A stretch of 64,000 bases of DNA from an uncultured bacterium (GTDB lineage Bacteria; Bacillota; Clostridia; Oscillospirales; Acutalibacteraceae), in contig CAJMOH010000004.1 in the NCBI GenBank assembly GCA_905215055.1, positions 34,305 through 98,304 on the forward strand, given 5' to 3'. Positions 8,947-15,729 of this stretch are shown here, one piece after another; position 1 is the first letter of the stretch, and each line of letters starts with the position of its first letter. A program made the translations under genes and the position numbers. The notes beneath the pieces were generated by a model, which saw only the letters and a list, made by a program, of their open reading frames with translations, did no database searches and was not told where the DNA came from.

Positions 8947-10341
8947 ATGGACCAGCTGATGTTTGAGCAGTTTGGCCGGATATTCAACGAGGCGGAGGCC
9001 TGGAGTGCCGGCGTTGGAAAGAAGGAGACCCAGGTCAAAGCCCATACCCGGAAGCCCCGCTCCGGCAGTATGGAAGAGGTTGTCCCGGAAGGGACGCCTG
9101 TGGAAGTGGTGGAGCACCGGCCGGAAGACCGCTCTTGCCCCAAGTGCGGCTCTGAAATGGTGGAAATCGGCAGGGAAGTGCGGCAGACGCTGAAGATGGA
9201 ACCAGCCCGGTTCTGGATCCAGGAGGATGTGTACTACACCTACGCCTGCAAAGTGTGCGAGAAAGAGACAGGCAATTCCGTGATTGTGAACACGCCCAAG
9301 GAACCGGCGGTGCTGCCTGGCAGCTTTGCTTCCCCGGAGGCTATTGCCCACCTCATGGTGCAGAAATTCGTGATGTACTCCCCGCTGTACCGGCAGGAGC
9401 AGGAGTGGGGACGGCAGGGGTTGAAATTGAGCCGGCAAGTGATGTCCCACTGGCTGGTGCGCGCGGCGGAGGATTGGCTTGCGCCCATCTACCAAGAGCT
9501 GCACAGGGAACTGCTGAAACGGGACGTCCTCCACGGGGACGAGACCACGCTGCAGGTGCTGAAGGAGCCAGGGAAATCCGCCCAAAGCAAAAGCTACATG
9601 TGGCTGTACCGAACCGGCGGGGACGCAGAACACCCCATTGTTCTGTACGACTACAAGCCAGACAGGAAAGCCAAGAACGCGGAGGAATTCCTGGATGGCT
9701 TCTCAGGATACCTGCATGCGGACGGGTACCAGGGGTACCACAAGCTGCGGCCGGACATCCGTGTGGTGGGATGCTGGACCCACGCCAGGCGGAAATTCGA
9801 TGAGGCGGTGAATTCCCTGCCCCCAAAGGAGCAGGCAGGCTGCGCCGCCCTGGAGGGCCAGGCTTTCTGCACCAAATTGTTCTCCATGGAAAAAGACATC
9901 CAAGGCCTTCCCTTTGAAGAGAAGTGCAAACAGCGGCAGGACCGGGCAAAGCCGGTGCTGGACGCTTTGTTCTCATGGGCGGAAGAAAAACAGAAGGTGA
10001 CGCCGCCAAAGTCAGCTCTGGGAAAAGCCCTGCATTATCTACTGGAGCAGTGGCCGTATCTTATCCGCTGCCTGGAGGACGGCAGGCTGGAGATATCCAA
10101 TAACCGTGCGGAACGAAGCATAAAGCCCTTTGTGATGGGCAGGAAGAACTGGCTGTTTGCCAACACTCCAGCGGGAGCCCAGGCCAGCGCTGTGATTTAC
10201 AGCCTGATGGAAACCGCAAAGGAAACCGGGCTGGACCCGTACAAATACCTTCTCTGGGTGCTGCGGGAGGCCCCCAGGCTCTTTGAGACAGACCGGGAGT
10301 GGGCAAAAAAGCTGACGCCGGAACATTGTACACAACATTGA
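8947..10341 (+). CDS. tnpC: IS66 family transposase TnpC, 5' end unclear
   Basis: DDE-type transposase of IS66. The zinc-ribbon part (DRSCPKCGSEMVEIG), the DDE core (VLHGDETTLQVL; YLHADGYQGY; EISNNRAERSIKPFVMGRKN) and the C-terminal IS66 segment are present over 464 aa from the first ATG. The frame is in fact open back to 8875, directly after the tnpB amber codon (8872-8874). Those extra residues (KEKWLLEQLRLNRKKQYGSS) are the conserved N-terminal coiled coil of the family, so ATG 8947 is too late while no ATG, GTG or TTG exists earlier in frame. Removing one base in the A/G-rich run at 8874-8885 would join this coiled coil to another open frame, so a frameshift is likely. Confidence 0.85.
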   Translation: MDQLMFEQFGRIFNEAEAWSAGVGKKETQVKAHTRKPRSGSMEEVVPEGTPVEVVEHRPEDRSCPKCGSEMVEIGREVRQTLKMEPARFWIQEDVYYTYACKVCEKETGNSVIVNTPKEPAVLPGSFASPEAIAHLMVQKFVMYSPLYRQEQEWGRQGLKLSRQVMSHWLVRAAEDWLAPIYQELHRELLKRDVLHGDETTLQVLKEPGKSAQSKSYMWLYRTGGDAEHPIVLYDYKPDRKAKNAEEFLDGFSGYLHADGYQGYHKLRPDIRVVGCWTHARRKFDEAVNSLPPKEQAGCAALEGQAFCTKLFSMEKDIQGLPFEEKCKQRQDRAKPVLDALFSWAEEKQKVTPPKSALGKALHYLLEQWPYLIRCLEDGRLEISNNRAERSIKPFVMGRKNWLFANTPAGAQASAVIYSLMETAKETGLDPYKYLLWVLREAPRLFETDREWAKKLTPEHCTQH

Positions 10342-10344
10342 GTT

Positions 10345-10382
10345 AAAACGTCTTTGGACAATTGTCCAGGGACGTTTTTATT
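10345..10382 (+). terminator. intrinsic terminator after tnpC
   Basis: Outer arms AAAACGTC and GACGTTTT enclose the perfect palindrome GGACAATTGTCC, followed by a T-rich tract. It lies just after the tnpC stop. Confidence 0.7.
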
Positions 10383-10390
10383 TTCCCCCA

Positions 10391-10415
10391 TGGATTTCCA
10401 TATTTTGGAAATCCA
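10391..10415. repeat. palindrome upstream of small HTH gene
   Basis: TGGATTTCC and GGAAATCCA form a 9-bp inverted repeat. It lies about 60 bp before the HTH gene at 10476 and could be an operator for it. I did not find a good promoter here. Confidence 0.35.
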
Positions 10416-10475
10416 TTTCCTTAACTGGAACTCACTTTCCTTCTATGCTGAAAGCATGGAGAGGGGGTGATTCCA

Positions 10476-10724
10476 ATGTCCTATGACAGAAGCCGCAAAA
10501 TGACGCTCCTTTGTGCGGCCAAAGTCCGTTCCCGCATCTGCGTATGCGGCAAGGAACAGCTGGAAGTCGCGGAATGGTGCCTGGTGAGCCCCCGCCAAGT
10601 GCGGAACTGGATCCGCAAGGAGACCAACATCTCTGTGTCCAACCTGTTTAACTTAGCGGACTTTCTGAACTGCCATCCCGAAGACTTGGTGATCTCCCAC
10701 CCAATGCCTGAAGGAAGGGAATGA
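10476..10724 (+). CDS. small helix-turn-helix protein
   Basis: An 82-aa basic protein whose C-terminal two thirds (EVAEWCLVSPRQVRNWIRK, then ISVSNLFNLADFLNCHPEDL) has the pattern of an XRE-type helix-turn-helix with the 'LADFLNCHPEDL' last helix common in Cro/CI regulators. The N-terminus is unusually rich in Lys, Arg and Cys. I place the start at ATG 10476, with GAGAGGGGG 8 nt upstream; an in-frame GTG at 10467 overlaps that site. It is followed after 6 bp by a small acidic protein, suggesting a two-gene unit. Target unknown. Confidence 0.6.
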   Translation: MSYDRSRKMTLLCAAKVRSRICVCGKEQLEVAEWCLVSPRQVRNWIRKETNISVSNLFNLADFLNCHPEDLVISHPMPEGRE

Positions 10725-10730
10725 TACGCA

Positions 10731-10991
10731 ATGTCCGATTTTGAGGTTCTACAAACCTACGCATCCTGGGCTGGTACCGCTGTGCCAGACAAATTACCGG
10801 GGATACCTTTTGCGGACTTAGATGTCTTTGAGGACGAAAGCAGCCTGAGAAACCACCTCTTTTACTTGGCGCCGTATACCTCCTCCGGAGAGCTGCGCTG
10901 CTTCTTCTACTTTGAGGACAACCTGTTTGCTAAGGAGCCCAATGGGGATTTGATTCTCTTGGAATCTTCTCTCCACCTTTTTACCTTCTAA
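10731..10991 (+). CDS. hypothetical small acidic protein
   Basis: An 86-aa protein I do not recognise. It is acidic and aromatic-rich (LFYLAPYTSSGELRCFFYFE) with no membrane segment or zinc motif. It has a GGAAGGGA sequence ahead of ATG 10731 and directly follows the small HTH gene, then a terminator. The size and pairing would allow an antitoxin/toxin or regulator/partner role, but nothing in the sequence proves it. Confidence 0.5.
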   Translation: MSDFEVLQTYASWAGTAVPDKLPGIPFADLDVFEDESSLRNHLFYLAPYTSSGELRCFFYFEDNLFAKEPNGDLILLESSLHLFTF

Positions 10992-11008
10992 GCCCGAGAC
11001 TACATACG

Positions 11009-11050
11009 AAGGAACCAGCTATCCCTCTCTAGGATGGCTGGTTCCTTTTG
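11009..11050 (+). terminator. intrinsic terminator
   Basis: AAGGAACCAGC pairs with GCTGGTTCCTT, extended by ATCC/GGAT, and is followed by TTG. It closes the 10476-10991 unit. Confidence 0.75.
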
Positions 11051-11397
11051 TCTACTGCGGGGCTGGAGTTGACGGTTACCATTTTACCACGTCATGAAGA
11101 TCAATACAAGAGACAAATTGGGGCGCCATTTCCCGTCGCAGGGGAGAGCAGCAAAGCTAGAGATTATGATTGGTACTTGGCCGCCAGATGATGGACAAAT
11201 TCCCAAACAGTTTTTTGTTCCTGTTTACCGCACAGACGGTATAACGCGATGAGGGACTTTTCCTCTGGCCGAAGCTGGCCAAGGGAGCCTGGCTCTTTGG
11301 CAGCTTTTTTCGGCGCCCGTTGGGAGATCCTCCAATCGGATGACTGTTCCGGGTGTTCCAGGTAAGCGGAAAGGGTCTCCCGTGTGACCCCAAAGAT

Positions 11398-11402
11398 CCT
11401 GG
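11398..11402. repeat. target site duplication, left copy (CCTGG)
   Basis: CCTGG flanks the IS21 element here and again at 13236-13240. Deleting the IS plus one copy restores the interrupted regulator frame. Confidence 0.85.
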
Positions 11403-11594
11403 TGCAAAAATCGCCACCCCAGCCCCATCTGCACGCGATTTGAGCACCACTTTCACGCACTAAAGCCCCACCTGCATCGCCGGAGCTTTAGCGACACCCT
11501 TCCGGAGAACCAGCGACACCTCATCGCTCTAAAACGACACCCCCTGTGGCACATGCAAAAGCTCTGCCAGCTAAGCCAGCCAGCAGAGCTCAGG

Positions 11595-11795
11595 TCAACT
11601 TTCTTCAGGAACAGGAATACCGTTTCCTGTCAAGACGTTCTCCAACTGGCGAATCCGCTCGCGCTGTCGTTGGAGTTCTTTCTCAGCTGCGTAAAAGTAT
11701 TCCATCGACTCACGCTCCATCTCGTAGTAGCAGGCCCGTTCCAGTTCTAAAACCATACATTTTTCCTCATCGCAAAGATATGGGCGGTCACACAT
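11595..11795 (-). CDS. small coiled-coil protein downstream of istB
   Basis: A 66-aa Glu/Arg-rich protein (MCDRPYLCDEEKCMVLELER, then EKELQRQRERIRQLENVL) predicted to be mostly helical. Its ATG (11793-11795) overlaps the istB stop in the pattern ATGTGTGA, so it would be translated by coupling after IstB. It lies inside the IS and is probably part of it rather than host cargo. Function unknown; the frame continues to a possible GTG at 11804. Confidence 0.5.
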   Translation of the reverse strand: MCDRPYLCDEEKCMVLELERACYYEMERESMEYFYAAEKELQRQRERIRQLENVLTGNGIPVPEES

Positions 11796-12570
11796 CCTGG
11801 CCACCGCCTTCCCGAGCAGCTTTCAAGCCCTTGCGTTCCCGCATCGAGACTCGGCCATCCACCAGAACCTCGTAAGCGTTGTGGATAATGCGGTCCATAA
11901 TGGCTTCTGAAACGGGGCTGTCAGATTCCGGGTTGGGATCAATCCTGGTGTACCAACCCTCAGATTCGTGCTGCGTGCAAAAGATCGTAGACTTGTGGCA
12001 CCGCGCCTCCACAATCTCCAGCATATCATAGGATTCTTGCGGGGACAGCGGACGAATCAGCCACTCGTCCAGGATCAGCAAATCTTTCTTCTTGTAGGCT
12101 TCAAGCACCTTTTTCAGCGTACCGCCGCTGCGGGCAATACTCAGTTCATCCAGTAGTTCCGGCATACGGATGTATTGCACCTTCTTGAAGCGGCGGCAGG
12201 CCGCATTCCCCAGGGCACAGGCGATGTAAGTTTTGCCGTTGCCCGAGGCTCCCTTCAAGATAATGTGGTGGCCTTCGTCAATATACTGTCCCGTTGCAAA
12301 CCGCAATATCTGTGCTTTGTCCAGTTTGCGGTCCTCGTAGTATTCAATGCCCTCCACAGTGGCAGACGGTACGGCGAAGCGCGCGTTGCGGATAAACCGG
12401 TTCAGTTTGTTGCTCTGGCGTCGGTTCCATTCCGCATTCACCAGCAAGCCCAGCCGCTCCTCGAAGCCCAGTTCATTGAACGTGGGATCTTTCAACTGGT
12501 TGGCAAACTCCGCTGCCATAGCGGTCATCTTCATCGCTGTGAGCATGTCCATTGTTGCCTGGTTCAGCAT
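11788..12570 (-). CDS. istB: IS21 ATPase IstB
   Basis: A 260-aa AAA+ ATPase that regulates the IS21 transposase and target choice. The Walker A motif GASGNGKT follows IILK, Walker B is LLILDEW, and the N-terminal helical region (MLNQATMDMLTAMKMTAMAA) and the C-terminal MDRIIHNAYEVLVDGR match IstB. It appears full length. It overlaps the istA remnant by a few bases at its 5' end and the small coiled-coil gene at its 3' end. Confidence 0.93.
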   Translation of the reverse strand: MLNQATMDMLTAMKMTAMAAEFANQLKDPTFNELGFEERLGLLVNAEWNRRQSNKLNRFIRNARFAVPSATVEGIEYYEDRKLDKAQILRFATGQYIDEGHHIILKGASGNGKTYIACALGNAACRRFKKVQYIRMPELLDELSIARSGGTLKKVLEAYKKKDLLILDEWLIRPLSPQESYDMLEIVEARCHKSTIFCTQHESEGWYTRIDPNPESDSPVSEAIMDRIIHNAYEVLVDGRVSMRERKGLKAAREGGGQDV

Positions 12571-13086
12571 CAGCGGTCACCTCCCTTCCGGAAGTAGGCC
12601 GCGCCGCGGGTAATACCGTAGCTATTGGCTTTGGACTGTGTCGTTTGGCTTTCTACCTTGTTCGGCTTGTCCAGGTCATTTTTCAGAATGCTGGCAATGG
12701 TGCGCAGCGAGGGCGTGGTGCTGTACGCCAGAGTTTTGCCGCAGGCTGCCTCCAGCCGCTGTTTGCCGTACCGCTGTTCCAGTTTGGTCAGACCGGCGCA
12801 GGCCTTGTAGCCCTGCTCGACCGCCTTACCGGACTTCAGAAAGTGTTCGGCTACCTTCTCGGTCATGGGACCGACCGACATCGCCCAGCGGCTGAACTCA
12901 TCGGCGTTGTAGGTGAGATATTTCTGGTGCTCCGGCGGCATGTGTTCGCGCTTCACCATCGGATCGCGCTGCCGAGTCTGCAGCCGGCGGTGGCTGGCTA
13001 TGTCTGGAACAGTGTGCCATTGATTCAATGGTTCGCTGACTGTACTGAAGACTGCTTAACCGCAAGATCTCCCGATAATTTGTCAT
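12570..13086 (-). pseudogene. istA: IS21 transposase IstA, internally deleted
   Basis: The first about 30 codons from ATG 13086 read MTNYREILRLSSLQYSQRTI and give the N-terminal HTH start of IstA. After about position 12990 the homologous frame changes and only the C-terminal domain follows (MVKREHMPPEHQKYLTYNAD, then GLTKLEQRYGKQRLEAAC). The whole DDE catalytic core, roughly 300 residues in complete IstA proteins, is missing, and the two parts are out of frame. The product cannot catalyse transposition; the copy could move only with help from an intact relative. Confidence 0.85.
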
Positions 13087-13235
13087 TACGAAACCTCCAA
13101 TTGATTTAGTCACAGCTTGGCTGTGCTAAACCAATTATAAGGCTTTGGGGCTTCAGTGCGTGAAAGTGGGGCTAAAACTCCGGCAAGGTGGTGCTAAAAC
13201 TGCGTGCAGATGGGGCTGGAATGGCGATTTTTGCA

Positions 13236-13240
13236 CCTGG
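13236..13240. repeat. target site duplication, right copy (CCTGG)
   Basis: Second CCTGG copy bordering the IS21 element; see 11398-11402. Confidence 0.85.
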
Positions 13241-13448
13241 CGAGTTGGCCCAACTGGGTAAAATCTGGCTGGGTTTTTCCCAGTTCGTAGTAGCTGTAGG
13301 TGGCCCGGTTGATGTGTAGGGCGTCTGCCACAGCCTGCTGGGTGAGACCGCATTTCAGCCTCATGCGGCGCAGGACCGCTCCAAATTCCGTGCGTATCAC
13401 TTCGTTCTTCATCGCTGAATCCCCTTCCCATCGCAGAAAATTTAGTTT

Positions 13449-13469
13449 GAATATCTTGTTTAGATATTC
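13449..13469. promoter_or_regulatory. palindromic operator between divergent XRE genes
   Basis: GAATATCT (13449-13456), 5 nt, AGATATTC (13462-13469): a perfect 8-bp inverted repeat in an AT-rich gap of about 150 bp between the split regulator (minus) and the XRE gene at 13565 (plus). More ATATCT-type half sites follow (AATATCTAG, and AATATCTCAA at 13531-13540). It is a likely operator of a divergent regulator switch. Confidence 0.6.
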
Positions 13470-13564
13470 AATATCTAGCCTATTGTGAATATACTGCGAT
13501 TTTCTCCTAAAATCAAGAATTGATACATAAAATATCTCAATTAGATTCTTGGGAGGGGCTCAAT

Positions 13565-13846
13565 ATGGCAAAAGGGATGTTTATCATACAGGGGAATCTC
13601 TGCTCTGAGCGGGTCAGGATCGGCAGGGCGCTGCAGTCCCCGCCCATGACCCAGGAGGATCTGGCCAGGAAGATCCAGCTCATGGGGGAGGAGGACATGA
13701 CGAAGCTCATCATCTCCCGCATCGAGAAGAACCAGCGCCACGTCTGCGACGCGGAGCTGCGAGTCCTGGCAAAGGCGTTGGGGGTCTCCATGGAGTGGCT
13801 GGTGGGGGATAGCGATGAGGTCTCGATCCCCCCAACGAAAAAGTGA
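13565..13846 (+). CDS. XRE-family transcriptional regulator
   Basis: A 93-aa HTH regulator: RVRIGRALQSPPMTQEDLAR for the first helices, IISRIEKNQRHVCDAELRVL for recognition and the following helix, and ALGVSMEWLVGDSDE at the end, a standard XRE ending. The frame is open upstream to 13520 but GGGAGGGG 7 nt before ATG 13565 fixes the start. It lies divergent from the interrupted XRE gene with a palindrome between them, like a CI/Cro pair. It may control the accessory block that begins after 13999. Confidence 0.85.
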   Translation: MAKGMFIIQGNLCSERVRIGRALQSPPMTQEDLARKIQLMGEEDMTKLIISRIEKNQRHVCDAELRVLAKALGVSMEWLVGDSDEVSIPPTKK

Positions 13847-13998
13847 GAGGAAAGGAGCAGGCCGTAAAAGGCCTGCTCTATTTTTATGTCTTATGAAAAA
13901 GGGTTTTCCAGGAGCGGCAGTGTGCCCTGCTGCACCGTGGAATTCATCCATTGCAGGAGAGGGTGCAGCGTAGGCAGAAACACTTTGGAGAGACCCCC

Positions 13999-14027
13999 TT
14001 GCAATCTCCCCGCCGGCATGGTATAGT
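13999..14027 (+). promoter_or_regulatory. promoter A of the shared-leader family
   Basis: TTGCAA (13999-14004), 17-bp spacer, TATAGT (14022-14027). It is followed by a long leader containing terminator-like hairpins before the gene at 14318. The same design occurs at 21729 and 28836. Confidence 0.75.
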
Positions 14028-14078
14028 TATCCCAGATAGTTTCTTCATTGCCTAGAGCAATGACAGTTTCCGGTTACA

Positions 14079-14116
14079 AAGCGTCAGAGAGTTTTGCTTT
14101 CTGGCGCTTTTTTGCG
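14079..14116 (+). terminator. leader hairpin A1 (attenuator-like)
   Basis: AAGCGtCAGAgAG pairs with CTtTCTGgCGCTT, followed by TTTT. It begins 52 nt after the -10 box and is preceded by GGTTACAAAGCGTCA, the motif shared with the leaders at 21808 and 28918. It is either an attenuator or the 3' end of a short RNA. Confidence 0.65.
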
Positions 14117-14188
14117 TCTTCTGCCTCGAAAGAGAGGCACAAAAGTAAAAAGGAGGGTGACGCCCTCTCCCGTTCCTGGCTCAGCCAC

Positions 14189-14224
14189 AAAGCGTTCAGA
14201 GTTTTTCTCTGGGCGCTTTTTTTT
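14189..14224 (+). terminator. leader hairpin A2
   Basis: A second hairpin of the same type: AAAGCG..CAGAG and CTCTG..CGCTTT around TTTTT, then eight T. It resembles a duplicate of A1. Between it and the gene at 14318 is a further stem (ACGGCTCCCC/GGGGAGCCGT). No gene is apparent in 13850-14317. Confidence 0.65.
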
Positions 14225-14317
14225 ATATAGATTGGAGCTTTACGGCTCCCCCAACTTTCTTTCCGGGGAGCCGTTGGCTGCCCCGTTTTCATAATCCTAT
14301 CAGAAAGGGGCTGCAAC

Positions 14318-14869
14318 ATGAGCTCGTACATCAAAAAGACAAACAGCGACTTCTTTGTCCCCACGGAACACACGGGGAAAGTCCTGGCCGTGAGCCAGCG
14401 TTTCCTGCCGGATGCCATGTTCTGCTTCCCCATGGACGGGGACGGCAACATCGTGGACGTGAAGGTGGAGGGGTGTATCCTCTCCGAAATGCGGGAGATG
14501 CTGGCCGCCATCGCCCCCTGGGTGCGGGAAGGTAGCTACCTCAGCCTGTTCAGCGACGACGGCAGCCGGTGGCGCTGGGTGTTCCAACAGGGAACGTGCC
14601 GGGAGATCCCGGCGGAGTTCCACTGGCCGGACGCTTCAGAACCCTCCACCCTTCCCAGGGAGCAAGACCAGGTGGTCATCCTGGTCGAAGAGGGGAAGGT
14701 GACGGACATCATCAGTTCCGACCCCCGCATCGCCGGGGAGGTGATCGACCTGGACACCGCCGAGGAATCCCAGCGGGAGCTTCTCCTTCAGGCGTGGGAG
14801 TCTTACCGCAAAACGTATCATCCAATCTACGAACAAAGCAAAGGAGGTCTGCACCATGGGTGCGAATGA
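14318..14869 (+). CDS. hypothetical accessory-element protein
   Basis: A 183-aa soluble, acidic protein that I do not recognise. It contains ALAVSQRF-like and SLFSDDGSRWRWVFQQGTCR stretches, suggesting a compact alpha/beta fold, and no membrane or zinc motifs. ATG 14318 has AGAAAGGGG upstream. It heads a run of closely packed, mostly overlapping genes to 17050 (next gene overlaps by 14 bp) and is transcribed from the leader-bearing promoter at 13999. Confidence 0.6.
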   Translation: MSSYIKKTNSDFFVPTEHTGKVLAVSQRFLPDAMFCFPMDGDGNIVDVKVEGCILSEMREMLAAIAPWVREGSYLSLFSDDGSRWRWVFQQGTCREIPAEFHWPDASEPSTLPREQDQVVILVEEGKVTDIISSDPRIAGEVIDLDTAEESQRELLLQAWESYRKTYHPIYEQSKGGLHHGCE

Positions 14870-15245
14870 ACCTAAGAAAAAGAAACGGCGGGTGGGAAAG
14901 CATTTCCGCCCCCGGTTCCCCAGACAGAAACCCCGTCCTGCGAAGCTGCGGCCTTTGACCCCCTGGGAGCGGGACATGGCAGAGGAGCACCACTCCCTGG
15001 TGCTGCGGTTTCTCCAGATCCACGGGCTTTCCATGGAGGACTACTACGATGTGGTGATTTTCCGTTACCTGCTGGCGGTGGAGAACTGGTCCCGGCGGAA
15101 GCCACCTACCCCAGGTGGCTTCCAAGACATCGCATGGGCTGCTATGAGCATAGCCCTAACAAAGGAACAGGAGCGGCAGCGCCGCATCCCCCAGACCGTC
15201 AGCCTGGAGGAAATTCTTCCAAGCCGGGAGGCGAGCCTATGCTGA
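14856..15245 (+). CDS. sigma-70 region-2-like protein
   Basis: A 129-aa protein with a very basic N-terminus (NEPKKKKRRVGKHFRPRF) and a body resembling sigma-70 region 2: DYYDVVIFRYLLAVENWSRR, FQDIAWAAMSIALTKEQERQ and RIPQTVSLEE, comparable to the 'FxxIAWxxM' core-binding helices of sigma factors. No region 4 is encoded in the same protein. It overlaps its neighbours on both sides, so expression is coupled. It may act as half of a split sigma factor or only borrow the fold; assignment is by eye. Confidence 0.55.
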   Translation: MGANEPKKKKRRVGKHFRPRFPRQKPRPAKLRPLTPWERDMAEEHHSLVLRFLQIHGLSMEDYYDVVIFRYLLAVENWSRRKPPTPGGFQDIAWAAMSIALTKEQERQRRIPQTVSLEEILPSREASLC

Positions 15246-15457
15246 AAAAAGAAGTGGTCATTACCGGTATGCCCCTAGAGCCCCTTCGCCGGGGCTACCC
15301 CGCCGTGATCCAGGAGGCGGAGGGGTACCGTCACACTACGCCGGTGCTGTGGATGGATCAGCTGTCCCCCACAGAGGCGACCTTCGAGACCCAGAGCACC
15401 ATCTACCACCTGCGGGTTGTGGCGGTGCTTAAAGGGAGGGAGGCGCGCCGGGCATGA
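15239..15457 (+). CDS. hypothetical small protein
   Basis: A 72-aa protein starting MLKKEVVITGMPLEPLRRGY; no family recognised. ATG 15239 overlaps the stop of the preceding gene, with GGGAGG at 15226-15231. It looks like a small beta-rich domain (TFETQSTIYHLRVVAVLKG). It overlaps the next gene by 4 bp. Confidence 0.55.
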   Translation: MLKKEVVITGMPLEPLRRGYPAVIQEAEGYRHTTPVLWMDQLSPTEATFETQSTIYHLRVVAVLKGREARRA

Positions 15458-15729
15458 AGCGGAACACCCCGCCCCACATGAAACTCACCCTGCCGGACGG
15501 CAGCCGCTTAACGGCGGTAGCCTTTTCCCAGGAAGACTATCCCGGCATCAGCCTGTATCTGCAAAAGCAAGGCGGCCCTGTGGAGCTGATCTGTTTCGCC
15601 GAGTACAACCCAGAGCGGGACGGACAGGTCTGCATCGGCGCCTATCGCAGTGATGAGGCGGATACCGCCTACTATCAGCCCTACCGGGCAGAATCCTCAA
15701 GGGAGGGATCAGGATGGACCCAAGATTAA
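15454..15729 (+). CDS. hypothetical small protein
   Basis: A 91-aa protein, MKRNTPPHMKLTLPDGSRLT and FAEYNPERDGQVCIGAYRSD, not recognised. It overlaps the genes on both sides (ATGA with the one before, 16 bp with the one after), consistent with one polycistronic message for 14318-17050. Confidence 0.55.
   Translation: MKRNTPPHMKLTLPDGSRLTAVAFSQEDYPGISLYLQKQGGPVELICFAEYNPERDGQVCIGAYRSDEADTAYYQPYRAESSREGSGWTQD

Larger units (their letters stand above)
8061..10341 (+). mobile_element. IS66-family element, decayed, right end not found
   Basis: The left end starts GTAAGCGTAAACCC, the terminal sequence typical of IS66 elements, and the order tnpA-tnpB-tnpC on one strand with coupled overlaps is the family standard. 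I could not find the complementary CGCTTAC end after tnpC, nor an 8-bp repeat of the left flank, so the right end is either lost or diverged. tnpA carries an in-frame stop and tnpC has no convincing start codon, so the copy is probably immobile. The end coordinate given is simply the end of tnpC. Confidence 0.75.
11403..13235 (-). mobile_element. IS21-family insertion sequence with deleted istA
   Basis: The ends are TGCAAAAATCGCCA (11403-11416) and its complement TGGCGATTTTTGCA (13222-13235); the similarity extends inward through CCAGCCCCATCTGCACGC. The TG...CA termini, 5-bp target duplication and istA-istB order match IS21. Subterminal copies of motifs such as GTGGGGCTAAAAC/GTGGTGCTAAAAC near the right end are the likely transposase binding sites. 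At 1,833 bp the element is clearly shorter than complete IS21 members because istA is internally deleted. Confidence 0.9.
11164..13412 (-). pseudogene. XRE-family transcriptional regulator split by an IS21 insertion
   Basis: Two minus-strand pieces, 13236-13412 and 11164-11402, become one open frame when the IS (11403-13235) and one CCTGG copy are removed. The 5' piece encodes MKNEVIRTEFGAVLRRMRLK and the HTH (GLTQQAVADALHINRATYSY); the join then reads GQLARIFGVTRETLSAYLEH, restoring the usual 'LARIFGVTxxxL' helix, and continues to the stop at 11164 (HHLAAKYQS). The intact protein would be about 140 aa. In its present state the first part runs into IS sequence after about 60 residues, keeping most of the HTH but losing the rest. 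It is divergent from the XRE gene at 13565. Confidence 0.88.

Noticed and set aside
10342..10480. Right inverted repeat of the IS66 element
   Set aside because: No CGCTTAC-type end and no repeat of the left flank found, so the right boundary is not claimed.
7911..14317. Left junction of the mobile element (spoVT 5' fragment)
   Set aside because: No sequence encoding the SpoVT start (MKATGIVRRI-like) was found on either strand, so no left attachment site is annotated.
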